Origin: SB21 sp964415295 | GTDB taxonomy: Bacteria > CLD3 > SB21 | Assembly (NCBI GenBank): GCA_964415295.1 | Contig: CAYPYN010000001.1 | Coordinates: 124,001-188,000, forward strand | DNA: 64,000 nucleotides | Reading direction: 5' to 3' | Shown: one piece after another, positions 50,525 through 58,417 of the stretch | Layout: each line of letters opens with the position of its first letter | Numbering within the stretch: position 1 is the first letter of the stretch | The notes under the pieces: generated by a model | What the model saw: the letters and a program-made list of their open reading frames with translations, nothing else | Database searches by the model: none | Told to the model about the DNA's origin: nothing | Position numbers and translations under genes: made by a program

Positions 50525-51142
50525 ATGAGTGGAGAAAGTAATGCTGGCACGCTCACTATCGGTGGGATCGTAACAAACGGCATTCAGATCGGGCTCAAGA
50601 ATGCGGCGTCCCTTGTGGGCGCGGTTGTTCTGTGGTTGCTCACCATCTGGATCCCTTATCTAAACGTCGGAACTACGATTGCGATCTACGGCATCGTTGT
50701 CGCAATGAGCAAAGGCCATGTCGTATCCCCGATGGAGATCTTTGACGGGAAGTACCGGAAGAACATGGGGGAATTTTTTCTGCTAGCGGCTTTTCTTATG
50801 TTCGGAGTTCTCGCCGGTTATCTCTTTATCGTTATTCCGGGCATTGTTATCGGCATAGCCTGGGGGCAGGCCATTTATCTGCTGATCGATAAAGGCCTGA
50901 ATCCTGCTGAAGCGCTTGCTGTGAGCAACCGGATCACGTACGGCAAGAAGTGGACGATCTTCTTAGGAACTCTGGCTCTGGTAGTGGCCCTGATGATTGT
51001 GGTGGGAGTGCTTTTCTGGATCTTTACTAAAATGTCCGCAACGCTCGGACTTATTATTTATCTCATAGGCATCGTCATTATGATCGCCGTATCCCTCGGT
51101 GCCGCCGCGTATATCTATGGTGAGTTATCTAAGGAAGTTTGA
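50525..51142 (+). CDS. Small multi-pass membrane protein of unknown family
   Basis: 205 residues from the ATG at 50525, chosen for the strong TAGGAGGAGG ribosome binding site; the frame upstream to 50312 runs back through the icd terminator and is rejected. There are about five hydrophobic segments. The middle has a GIVIGIAWGQAIYLLIDKGLNPAEALAVSNRITYGKKWTIF stretch (from about 121) in which a membrane helix is followed by a cytoplasmic loop with AL-x-x-S-x-x-x-T-x-G-x-K. This pattern occurs in the loosely defined DUF975-like membrane proteins, so I would place it there with low confidence. It is convergent with pepE, and a GC-rich hairpin lies between them. Confidence 0.75.
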   Translation: MSGESNAGTLTIGGIVTNGIQIGLKNAASLVGAVVLWLLTIWIPYLNVGTTIAIYGIVVAMSKGHVVSPMEIFDGKYRKNMGEFFLLAAFLMFGVLAGYLFIVIPGIVIGIAWGQAIYLLIDKGLNPAEALAVSNRITYGKKWTIFLGTLALVVALMIVVGVLFWIFTKMSATLGLIIYLIGIVIMIAVSLGAAAYIYGELSKEV

Positions 51143-51163
51143 TTACCTGTAGTATCCGCCCAT

Positions 51164-51188
51164 TCCCTCCCCTTGACACGGGGAGGGA
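51164..51188. repeat. GC-rich hairpin between convergent genes
   Basis: TCCCTCCCC (51164-51172) pairs with GGGGAGGGA (51180-51188) across a seven-base loop. There is no T-run on either side, so it may slow or stabilise transcripts rather than terminate by the standard mechanism. Confidence 0.5.
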
Positions 51189-51217
51189 CATGGCGGGTTC
51201 GAAACTGCGAGACAATT

Positions 51218-51916
51218 TCAAGCCAGTAGAAAATCCAGTTTGTCCCCCGGCTTGTGTTCCGTCGGCACTTGACCTTTTCTGAAAATCCTCGCCCCATTGA
51301 TCCCTTTTAGAGCGACGGATGAACCTTCCACGCGCAGAATCCCACCCTCGCGCAAACCGACGACGATTTTGTCATTCATCTCGTGAAACTCGTTGATCCT
51401 CTGTTCTCTCGTTTCGCCCTGGTGGGTAGAATTCGGGTCGGCGTCGATGTAGTGCGGATTGATATTGAACGGCACCAGATTCAGCGCATCAAAACTCGGC
51501 GGATAAACGATCGGCATGTCGTTGGTCGTCTTGATCGAGACGGTGGCCACATTCGTTCCCGCGCTGGCCCCGATATAGGGCATCCCCGCCTTGACCTTTT
51601 CCCGTATCGGGTCGATCAGCTTTTCGTCGTAAAGCCGTTTAAGCAGACGGAACGTATTACCGCCGCCGATATGAATAGCTGAAGCGGAACAGACGCCCTC
51701 AACGGGATCACCAAATTCGTGGATCGATTTGACGGCCATACCCATTTTGGCATAGCGTTCTTTTGTCTTGCCGGCGTAGCCGTCGAGATCCTTGAGTGCA
51801 TAAGGTATGAAGATAAGGCTATTGATAGAAGCCAGGAAATCCTTTATTTCGTCGGCGCAGTGATCGAGATAGCCGCCGCCGTAGTTTGTGGAATTGCTGA
51901 TGAGTAGGAGACGCAT
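51218..51916 (-). CDS. pepE: Dipeptidase E (alpha-aspartyl dipeptidase)
   Basis: 232 residues, close to the 229 of the Salmonella enzyme. MRLLLISNSTNYGGGYLDHC opens it; the nucleophile is Ser118 in GASAGTN, and the catalytic His and supporting Glu lie around NINPHYIDAD and THQGETREQRI. IHIGGGNTFRLLKRL is also conserved. PepE (family S51) hydrolyses dipeptides that begin with aspartate, in the cytoplasm. It is transcribed opposite the small membrane protein and follows tex on the same strand with a gap of 79 bases. I see nothing unusual in it. Confidence 0.95.
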   Translation of the reverse strand: MRLLLISNSTNYGGGYLDHCADEIKDFLASINSLIFIPYALKDLDGYAGKTKERYAKMGMAVKSIHEFGDPVEGVCSASAIHIGGGNTFRLLKRLYDEKLIDPIREKVKAGMPYIGASAGTNVATVSIKTTNDMPIVYPPSFDALNLVPFNINPHYIDADPNSTHQGETREQRINEFHEMNDKIVVGLREGGILRVEGSSVALKGINGARIFRKGQVPTEHKPGDKLDFLLA

Positions 51917-51995
51917 GGGAATATTTCCTTTGAGTTTATTGGATCCGTTCTCTTTCGCTTATTGCTCACATGAATGACATTAGGATATTAGCTAA

Positions 51996-54164
51996 TTACA
52001 GTTTCATCGTCAATTGAATTCGCCCTTTGGCAATGTCAACGCCAAGCACCTTCACATCCACGACGTCGCCGACCGCTACTACCTCCATCGGATTCTTGAC
52101 ATATTTGTGAGACAACTGACTGATGTGCACCAGACCGTCCTGCTTGACGCCGATGTCCACGAATGCGCCGAAGTCCACCACATTACGCACGGTGCCTTTG
52201 AGCAGCATGCCTTCGCGCAGATCTTCCATCCGAAGCACATCCGACTTGAAGATCGGTTTGGGCATTTCTTCGCGCGGGTCACGGCCGGGCTTTTTGAGGT
52301 TGTCCAGAATGTCTTTCAAGGTCGGCACGCCGACCCCGATCTCTCCGGCTATATTTTCCAATGGAAGTTTAGAGGTCTTTATCTGAAGATCGAGCAACTG
52401 GCCGGCCATCTTAGGGTCGACGATGTTGAATTTACCGAGCAGTTTCTGCGTCGCCTCGTAGGACTCCGGATGAATGGAAGTGTTATCCAGAGGATTATCG
52501 CCCTCCGGAATTCGCAGGAACCCGGCCGATTGCTGATACGCCGCAGGTCCGATGCCGGCCACTTCAAGCAGTTGTTCACGCCTCGAGAACTTCCCTTTCG
52601 CATCGCGGTATTTCACAATAGACGTCGCGGTCTTGGATGAAAGACCTGAAACGAATGTTAACAATGACGCCGACGCCGTATTGAGATTGACGCCTACATA
52701 ATTGACCGCCGATTCCACAACGTTGGTCAATGTATCGGCCAGACGTTTCTGATTGAGGTCGTGCTGGTATTGCCCAACACCGATGGACTTCGGATCGATC
52801 TTGACAAGTTCCGCCAAAGGATCCAGCAGACGCCGGGCAATGGAAATATTACCACGCTGGGAAGCTTCGAGATCGGGGAATTCCTCCTGCGCCACTTTCG
52901 ATGCGGAATAGACCGACGCGCCGGCTTCGCTCACGATCGTGTAGACCAGTTCCAGTTCTTCATCCTCCTTTTTCATTTCGGCTATGAGCTCTGCCGTCAT
53001 CGCTTCCGTCTCCCGAGAGGCCGTGCCGTTACCAATCGCAATGACCGTGACGTGATATTTTTTGATAAAGTTCTTCAATTTCTTTTTGGCGGCGACGATC
53101 TCTTTTTGAGGCTCGTGCGGATAGATCGTATCGCCGTCGAGGTATTTGCCCGTTTCATCGATCACGGCTACCTTGCATCCGGTCCTGAATCCCGGGTCGA
53201 TACCCATAATGATCTTATCTTTTGTCGGAGCCTGGAGCAAAAGATTTTTCAGATTCGCTCCAAAAACGCCGATCGCATGTTCCTCGGCTTTTTCTGTAAA
53301 TTCGGCACGCACTTCCCGCTCTATGGATGGCGCAACGAGGCGGAAATAACTCTCTTTGACGGCCTCGACAACCTGTTCCCTGAAGATCGATTTCTGTTTT
53401 TTCACGTAGCGGTATGCGATCTTATTGCAGCATGCTTCTTCATCAACCGACATGGTAATGCGCAGCCGCTCTTCGCGTTCGCCGCGATTGACCGCGAGTA
53501 TACGGTGCGGCGGCATTTTGGCGATCGGTTCTTTGTAATCATGATACATCTCGTAATCTTTGTCGTCCTCCGTTTTTTTCACAGAGACCAAAACCCCCTC
53601 GGCTTTGGTGAATTCACGGATATCCTTGCGTACTTCCGCATCTTCGCTGACCATTTCGGCAATGATATCGCGGGCGCCCTGCAAAGCCTCTTCAACGGTA
53701 TTCACTTTCTTTTCCGCGCTGACGTATTCTTTGGCGTAATCTTCCGGCGTGCCTTGCGTGAGTTCCTGAGCCAATATCAAGAGGGCCAGAGGTTCCAATC
53801 CTTTTTCTTTGGCCATGATTCCCCGCGTCCGGCGTTTGGGTTTGTACGGCAGATAGAGATCCTCGACATCCTGTAATTTTACGGCGGACTCGATCTTTTT
53901 CCGGAGTTCGTCGGTAAGTTTTCCCTGCTCATCGATGGATTTGAGCACCGTCTCCTTTCTCAGTTCCAGCGCACGGTAATAGGTGATCTTTTCCTGAATA
54001 TCGCGAACCTGGTTCTCGTCAAGACTGCCGGTCACTTCCTTGCGGTAACGCGTAATAAATGGCACCGTGTTTTCCTGGTCAAGAAGCCCGATCGTGGCCT
54101 GGATGTTCCGTTCGGCAATGGATGTTTCTTTGGCGATCAGCCGGATGATCTCATGTTCGGTCAT
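51996..54164 (-). CDS. tex: Tex-like RNA-binding transcription accessory protein
   Basis: 722 residues in the full Tex layout. The helical N-terminal domain (NIQATIGLLDQENTVPFITRYRKEVTGSL near 19-47, key block P-F-I-x-R-Y-R-K) is followed by a YqgF-like RNase H fold (IIMGIDPGFRTGCKVAVID, VIAIGNGTASRETE), a helix-hairpin-helix pair (SLLTFVSGLSSKTATSIVKY and LLEVAGIGPAAY) and a C-terminal S1 domain (GTVRNVVDFGAFVDIGVKQDGLVHISQL). Tex binds nucleic acid and affects transcription and translation under stress; its exact role is debated. AAGGAAA precedes the ATG, and a candidate promoter lies at 54229-54257. Confidence 0.95.
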   Translation of the reverse strand: MTEHEIIRLIAKETSIAERNIQATIGLLDQENTVPFITRYRKEVTGSLDENQVRDIQEKITYYRALELRKETVLKSIDEQGKLTDELRKKIESAVKLQDVEDLYLPYKPKRRTRGIMAKEKGLEPLALLILAQELTQGTPEDYAKEYVSAEKKVNTVEEALQGARDIIAEMVSEDAEVRKDIREFTKAEGVLVSVKKTEDDKDYEMYHDYKEPIAKMPPHRILAVNRGEREERLRITMSVDEEACCNKIAYRYVKKQKSIFREQVVEAVKESYFRLVAPSIEREVRAEFTEKAEEHAIGVFGANLKNLLLQAPTKDKIIMGIDPGFRTGCKVAVIDETGKYLDGDTIYPHEPQKEIVAAKKKLKNFIKKYHVTVIAIGNGTASRETEAMTAELIAEMKKEDEELELVYTIVSEAGASVYSASKVAQEEFPDLEASQRGNISIARRLLDPLAELVKIDPKSIGVGQYQHDLNQKRLADTLTNVVESAVNYVGVNLNTASASLLTFVSGLSSKTATSIVKYRDAKGKFSRREQLLEVAGIGPAAYQQSAGFLRIPEGDNPLDNTSIHPESYEATQKLLGKFNIVDPKMAGQLLDLQIKTSKLPLENIAGEIGVGVPTLKDILDNLKKPGRDPREEMPKPIFKSDVLRMEDLREGMLLKGTVRNVVDFGAFVDIGVKQDGLVHISQLSHKYVKNPMEVVAVGDVVDVKVLGVDIAKGRIQLTMKL

Positions 54165-54228
54165 TCAGTAAATTTCCTTTGTTTAGACATTTGTTTCTTT
54201 TCTGTATCATCTCGCTTTTTTCGCGTCC

Positions 54229-54257
54229 ATAATAATGGATTTGCGGTGAAAAAACAA
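54229..54257 (-). promoter_or_regulatory. Candidate promoter for tex
   Basis: On the minus strand TTGTTT (54252-54257) and TATTAT (54229-54234) are separated by 17 bases, about 65 bases before the tex start. Confidence 0.4.
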
Positions 54258-54335
54258 GATTTCTGATTTACGTACAAAAACGTATTGAAGACCCCACGAA
54301 AACGTCTCATTTTTCATTTGAAAGATTAAATTCTT

Positions 54336-54821
54336 TTGATTACCCATTTGAAAACCTATATTTTAAAGCGGACACAACTTATTCACCGGCCTTTGCGGGA
54401 GGTTTTTCCTTTTTTCGAATCGCCGGAGAATCTGGAGAGGATCACACCGCCGTGGCTCCATTTTGAGATCAGAACTCCTGCGCCGATCGGGATGAGGCAA
54501 GGCGCTCTGATCGATTATACCATACGATGGCTCGGCTTTCCGATCCGGTGGAAAACGGAGATCTGCGAGTATGAACCGCCCTACCGTTTTGTGGACCAGC
54601 AGATCCGCGGCCCATACACGTTATGGCATCATACGCACGCCTTCAGCGAGATCAACGGAATGACGGAAATGACCGATTACGTGAGATATCAAATGCCGTT
54701 GGGCCCGATCGGACGGATCGCTCATAGTGCCTTCATCCGAAAACAGCTCCAGGAAATCTTTGAATACCGTTACGGCATGATCGAGAAAATATTCAATCAG
54801 GCGCCACTGATTTCTAAATAA
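54336..54821 (+). CDS. SRPBCC-family ligand-binding protein
   Basis: 161 residues if a TTG at 54336 is used; another TTG at 54348 is possible and no ATG fits, so the start is uncertain. The START/polyketide-cyclase type fold shows as RTQLIHRPLREVFPFFESPENLERITPPWLHFEIRTPAP at about 13-51 (key blocks F-x-F-F-x-x-P-x-N-L and the tryptophan), then YTIRWLGFPIRWKTEI, RFVDQQIRGPYTLWHHTHAF and a C-terminal helix. These are the marks of the coenzyme Q-binding/SRPBCC group that accompanies TIGR01777 epimerases. The epimerase follows 11 bases downstream, and in many bacteria the two are fused or adjacent. Ligand unknown. Confidence 0.85.
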   Translation: MITHLKTYILKRTQLIHRPLREVFPFFESPENLERITPPWLHFEIRTPAPIGMRQGALIDYTIRWLGFPIRWKTEICEYEPPYRFVDQQIRGPYTLWHHTHAFSEINGMTEMTDYVRYQMPLGPIGRIAHSAFIRKQLQEIFEYRYGMIEKIFNQAPLISK

Positions 54822-54832
54822 AGGAATCGTAT

Positions 54833-55750
54833 ATGAGAATCGTACTCGCCGGCGCAACCGGTTTCATAGGCAAAAAACTGATCGAAAGACTCCTTCGGGA
54901 AAACCATGAGATTATTCTTCTGACCCGCCGCCCGGACAAAGCCGTTACAGCCTTCGTAAACAAGGTAAGCGGGTTGCTGTGGGACGCGCGGTCAAAGGGC
55001 GACTGGTTCCGCGCGATCGACGGCGCCGATGCGGTCATTAATCTGACGGGCGAATCCATTGCGGGCAAACGATGGACGCACGAACAGAAAGAAGTGTTAC
55101 GCTCCAGCCGGATCGATTCAACCCGGGTGATCGTACAAGCTATCGGTGCAGCCGCGAACAAACCCGCGGTTCTCATCAATGCAAGCGCTGTGGGGTACTA
55201 TGGCGACGTATCTCACGATACGGTCACAGAGAATTACCCGGCTTCCACGGATTTTCTCGGGACTTTGAGCGAAGCGTGGGAAAAAGAGGCGATGCGGGCG
55301 ACGGCATTCGGCGTACGCGTGGTCTGCCCGCGCATAGGGATCGTACTGGGGGAGCAGGGCGGTGCTTTGGAAAAGATGGTGCTGCCCTTCAGACTATTTG
55401 TCGGCGGACCTTTGGGATCCGGTCAACAATGGTTCCCATGGATCCATATCGATGACGTGATCGAAGCGATGGTATTCGCAATTCGGAAGAGTGATCTTGA
55501 AGGAGGGGTCAATTTCACCTCACCTCATCCTGTTACCATGAAAGAGTTTTGCAGAGCGCTGGGCCACGTTCTGAGAAGACCCTCATGGATGCCGGTGCCG
55601 GAGATTATTTTAAGGATCGCGGTCGGCGAATTTGCACAGTTCCTGCTTTCCGGACAAAAAGCTGTTCCGGAAAAACTAATAAATGGCGGGTACATTTATA
55701 AATACGACGATGTGAAGCCGGCGCTGGAAGATATTTTGAAGGATAGCTGA
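54833..55750 (+). CDS. TIGR01777-family NAD(P)-dependent epimerase-like oxidoreductase
   Basis: 305 residues, an extended short-chain dehydrogenase. The N-terminal Rossmann motif is VLAGATGFIGKKLIERLL. The family-specific blocks NLTGESIAGKRWTHEQKEVLRSSR (key G-E-x-I-x-x-x-R-W), LINASAVGYYGD with the tyrosine, and PWIHIDDVIEAMVFAI are intact. The family includes E. coli YfcH and plant SULA/GC1 involved in cell or plastid division, and the reaction is not known. The RBS is AAGGAA just before the ATG. It is next to the SRPBCC protein with which it often occurs, so they probably share a pathway. Confidence 0.92.
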   Translation: MRIVLAGATGFIGKKLIERLLRENHEIILLTRRPDKAVTAFVNKVSGLLWDARSKGDWFRAIDGADAVINLTGESIAGKRWTHEQKEVLRSSRIDSTRVIVQAIGAAANKPAVLINASAVGYYGDVSHDTVTENYPASTDFLGTLSEAWEKEAMRATAFGVRVVCPRIGIVLGEQGGALEKMVLPFRLFVGGPLGSGQQWFPWIHIDDVIEAMVFAIRKSDLEGGVNFTSPHPVTMKEFCRALGHVLRRPSWMPVPEIILRIAVGEFAQFLLSGQKAVPEKLINGGYIYKYDDVKPALEDILKDS

Positions 55751-55760
55751 GGGTATACGT

Positions 55761-56507
55761 TCATTTTTTCCCGGAATTATTCTGACCACGGATCCAAGCC
55801 ATACACTCATTTAAATACGGAACATAGAGATCGGCCTCGGAATGTCCCAGGTTTTCCGCGATGACCAGCTGGGCATTCTTACCGTTATTTTGCATGACCT
55901 CCACAGCACGGCGCACGCCTGAGGTGCCAAACAATTCATCTCGGCTCCCTTGAATGACATAATGCGGCACTTTTCCGGTCACAAACCCAACCGGTTCCGA
56001 AGCCATCGGAATGGCGTGCGAAAACAGTTCCGGGTACTTATCGGCATAATACCAGGTCCCGATGCCGCCCATGCTGTAGCCTGTAATGATGATGCTGTCC
56101 GGGTTGACCGGCCACTCTTCGATCGCCGCTTCGATCAGAGATACGATGGCATCCTCGCTCTTCTTATCAACCCATGATTCGCCGGGCGAATCCGGCGCCA
56201 ATAGAATAGCTCCGAGATCGTGAAGGGCCGGCTGGACAAGTACTTGCAAATATCCATAACCGCGATACGGTGTGGCGGGTCCGGCGTAGTGAAGAGCCAA
56301 AACCAGCGGCACTTTTCTGTTGCCAGGTATGGATGGGATCCAGGTCGCGTAGAGAAGTTCTTCCCCATTGGTCAAGCCCGCTTTTTCCGTATGATATCCC
56401 GGTGACATCGCAGCCTCCGACAGGTCCTGACGGTACACGTATACTCCGGAAGGATCGTCGCACGAAAGTGTGATGAGACTAAGCAAGAGAATGGTATTAA
56501 TTTTCAT
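55761..56507 (-). CDS. Lipoprotein alpha/beta-hydrolase, esterase type
   Basis: 248 residues. The signal ends in LLSLITLSC, so Cys16 should be lipidated and the enzyme sits on the envelope. The alpha/beta-hydrolase core starts with VPLVLALHYAG (oxyanion region), then the nucleophile elbow GYSMGGIGTWYYADKYPELF with Ser in G-x-S-x-G, an acid in SRDELFGTSG and the catalytic His in NLGHSEADLY. This resembles the polyhydroxybutyrate-depolymerase/carboxylesterase group and dipeptidyl-type esterases. Its substrate is unknown. It is convergent with the TIGR01777 gene, whose stop is ten bases away. Confidence 0.88.
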   Translation of the reverse strand: MKINTILLLSLITLSCDDPSGVYVYRQDLSEAAMSPGYHTEKAGLTNGEELLYATWIPSIPGNRKVPLVLALHYAGPATPYRGYGYLQVLVQPALHDLGAILLAPDSPGESWVDKKSEDAIVSLIEAAIEEWPVNPDSIIITGYSMGGIGTWYYADKYPELFSHAIPMASEPVGFVTGKVPHYVIQGSRDELFGTSGVRRAVEVMQNNGKNAQLVIAENLGHSEADLYVPYLNECMAWIRGQNNSGKK

Positions 56508-56574
56508 GCCGCTTCTATAATAATTTCACTGGATATTACGTGTGAAACAGTCATAAGTTACTCATACATTTATT

Positions 56575-56605
56575 TTGAAACAACCGGCGCGAGGGCAAGT
56601 ATAAT
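56575..56605 (+). promoter_or_regulatory. Weak candidate promoter for the exported protein at 56630
   Basis: TTGAAA and a perfect TATAAT are present but separated by 19 bases, longer than the 17 seen elsewhere in this window. The -10 box ends 24 bases before the ATG. Confidence 0.3.
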
Positions 56606-56629
56606 GAACCGGCAATCAGGAAAAAGATA

Positions 56630-57208
56630 ATGAGAAATATCGCAGCCTCGTGGCTCATCGGAATGCTCATTTGTACCAGTGTATTTGCGCAATCCGAACC
56701 ACATGAATTCTTCTACTTTGGGATCAATTATCAGGTGCCGACTTACCCTGAACCGCTGGCCAGCCGGGCGACATTTGCACGCCGGGCGCCTGGAATGAAA
56801 CATATCCCTATCCACGCGGATGCCGGTTATTACAGGCAGAAGGGAAACCTCACTATGATCGGCGGCGTATTGCAGACGTCTATTGACCGATACAGCGCTT
56901 ACGGTGAATCCCTCCAGATAGAGAGTTACCAGCCTTCATTCAGCTTGGTTCACTATATTGACGGCCGTGTTGGAACGGGGCTGTTCGCCCGGATCGACGC
57001 CGGTCCTGCTTTTCACAGAGTCACATCAAACGCTCGCGGAACCGAGAATAAGGCTTTGGGCTGGGGTTACCTGCTAGGCAGCGGTGTGTCTATGGCTTTC
57101 CGGTCATCCTATGTGATGGCCTCGGCTCATTACGCACGCAAATCCGTCAAGGGCGATACTTATTCTTTCTTCAGCTTTGGTCTCGGTATCATGATCCGCA
57201 AAATCTGA
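56630..57208 (+). CDS. Exported protein of unknown function, probable outer-membrane barrel
   Basis: 192 residues. A signal peptide (ASWLIGMLICTSVFAQ) is followed by alternating amphipathic strands (LTMIGGVLQTSIDRYSAYGE, SFSLVHYIDGRVGTGLFARI, SVSMAFRSSYVMASAHYA) and a closing FFSFGLGIMIRKI, which together suggest a small outer-membrane beta-barrel of eight strands or so. I do not recognise a family. An AGGAAAAAG ribosome binding site precedes the ATG. It is convergent with the thioredoxin-like gene, with only five bases between the stops. Confidence 0.75.
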   Translation: MRNIAASWLIGMLICTSVFAQSEPHEFFYFGINYQVPTYPEPLASRATFARRAPGMKHIPIHADAGYYRQKGNLTMIGGVLQTSIDRYSAYGESLQIESYQPSFSLVHYIDGRVGTGLFARIDAGPAFHRVTSNARGTENKALGWGYLLGSGVSMAFRSSYVMASAHYARKSVKGDTYSFFSFGLGIMIRKI

Positions 57209-57213
57209 TCCGG

Positions 57214-57828
57214 CTACGAACTTTTCTTCCATTTAATTGTACAGCCAATCGCTTTGGTAAAACTCACCGCCGGCTTCTGACCTTTGTTCAGCGCATCGAT
57301 GGCCGCTTCTATGTATTTGTTCTTAGCTGCTTCCGGGTTTTCAGTATTATCGTCAATGGCCCCGATGTACACCACTTCTAATCCTCTTGTCGTTTTCTGC
57401 AGCACGAACATGTGGGGTGTTCGGGTGGCGCCGTAGGTTTTCGCAATCTCCTGCGTTTCGTCGACCAGGTACGGGAACGTATAATTTTTTTCTTTGGCAC
57501 GCAGTACCATGTTATCGAAGGAATCCTCAGGATAGTCGGTCGGATCGTTAGGATTGATCGCGATCACCGGATAACCGAGCGGCGCGAATTTATTATTCAG
57601 GGCTATGATGCGGTTCTCGTAGGCTTTGGAGTACGGACAGTGATTGCATGTGAATGTAACGATGAAGCCGTTCACATCGTTGCCGTAATCCTTCAGCGAC
57701 ACCTGTTTGCCGTCCACGTTTTTGAGACTGAAGTCCCTGGCGATATCACCCACTTTGTAGCCCTGTGCATGAATAAATCCCGAGAACAGCAACAGCCCCG
57801 CCATCAAGAATAGAACTCGTAGTTTCAT
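57214..57828 (-). CDS. Periplasmic thioredoxin-family protein
   Basis: 204 residues with a signal peptide (LRVLFLMAGLLLFSGFIHAQ). The fold begins KVGDIARDFSLKNVDGKQVSL as in AhpC/TSA and TlpA relatives, but the active site is FTCNHCPYSKAYENR (CxxC at CNHC). The cis-proline loop is TRTPHMFVL. This type occurs widely as a secreted thioredoxin-like protein of unknown target; it may reduce or oxidise envelope disulfides. A strong AAGGAG ribosome binding site overlaps the end of the TlpA-like gene three bases upstream, so the two form an operon and may work on the same thiols. Confidence 0.88.
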   Translation of the reverse strand: MKLRVLFLMAGLLLFSGFIHAQGYKVGDIARDFSLKNVDGKQVSLKDYGNDVNGFIVTFTCNHCPYSKAYENRIIALNNKFAPLGYPVIAINPNDPTDYPEDSFDNMVLRAKEKNYTFPYLVDETQEIAKTYGATRTPHMFVLQKTTRGLEVVYIGAIDDNTENPEAAKNKYIEAAIDALNKGQKPAVSFTKAIGCTIKWKKSS

Positions 57829-57831
57829 ACG

Positions 57832-58332
57832 TTATCTCCTTTCAATGAACGATTGTATTATTTGATCCAATTCTTCATACGACTCAAATTTTCTTTCATA
57901 AAACGCTCGTTTCCCGGACGATGGATGAAGCACAAGCGTAGCCGGAATAGCCCCACTCCATTCGGGATGAATACGATCGATATACGCATTGGCATCGGAT
58001 TCATCCAGAAGGATAACCGGTGCCGTGTATCCGTGTTTATGGAGAAACGGTTTTACTTTTGAATCCATCTGCGACCTGAAATCCAGACTAACCAGAACGA
58101 CACGAACCGGCCGGTTAGCCGAATTCTTGTGGAGCTTTTCGAAGTACGGTAGTTCTTCAATACACGGACTGCACCACGTGGCCCAAAAATTGAACACCAT
58201 CGTGGTGTCACCGCCGGCTTTCATACGTCTTGTCAATTCTTCCAAATTGACAGGCGAGATCTGGGAATAGATGTTTTCCGGAATCGGATGCAAAAATGCG
58301 AGGACAACGAATATTGTTCTAACGAGTACCAT
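57832..58332 (-). CDS. TlpA/ResA-like disulfide oxidoreductase
   Basis: 166 residues from the ATG at 58332, which gives a signal sequence (MVLVRTIFVVLAFLHPIPEN, then IYSQ); the frame upstream to 58449 overlaps the transporter gene. The active site is FWATWCSPCIEELPYF (WCxxC), with a cis-proline in GAIPATLVLH. Proteins like this face the periplasm and act in cytochrome c maturation or in keeping envelope thiols reduced. Missing the usual NFWATWCGPC glycine (here Ser) is a minor variation. It is followed after three bases by the thioredoxin-like gene. No obvious ribosome binding site precedes the chosen start. Confidence 0.85.
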   Translation of the reverse strand: MVLVRTIFVVLAFLHPIPENIYSQISPVNLEELTRRMKAGGDTTMVFNFWATWCSPCIEELPYFEKLHKNSANRPVRVVLVSLDFRSQMDSKVKPFLHKHGYTAPVILLDESDANAYIDRIHPEWSGAIPATLVLHPSSGKRAFYERKFESYEELDQIIQSFIERR

Positions 58333-58417
58333 ATTCGAATAAGTTGGCAACCTGATTAAAATGGGATCCGGTTCAAGGATACGCCGGTGCGATTGAAAAG
58401 TTCCGCGATTATTCGGG

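Noticed and set aside
52761..53876. 371-codon open frame antisense to tex
   Set aside because: Opposite a conserved gene with full domain content; Phe/Arg-rich translation without motifs.
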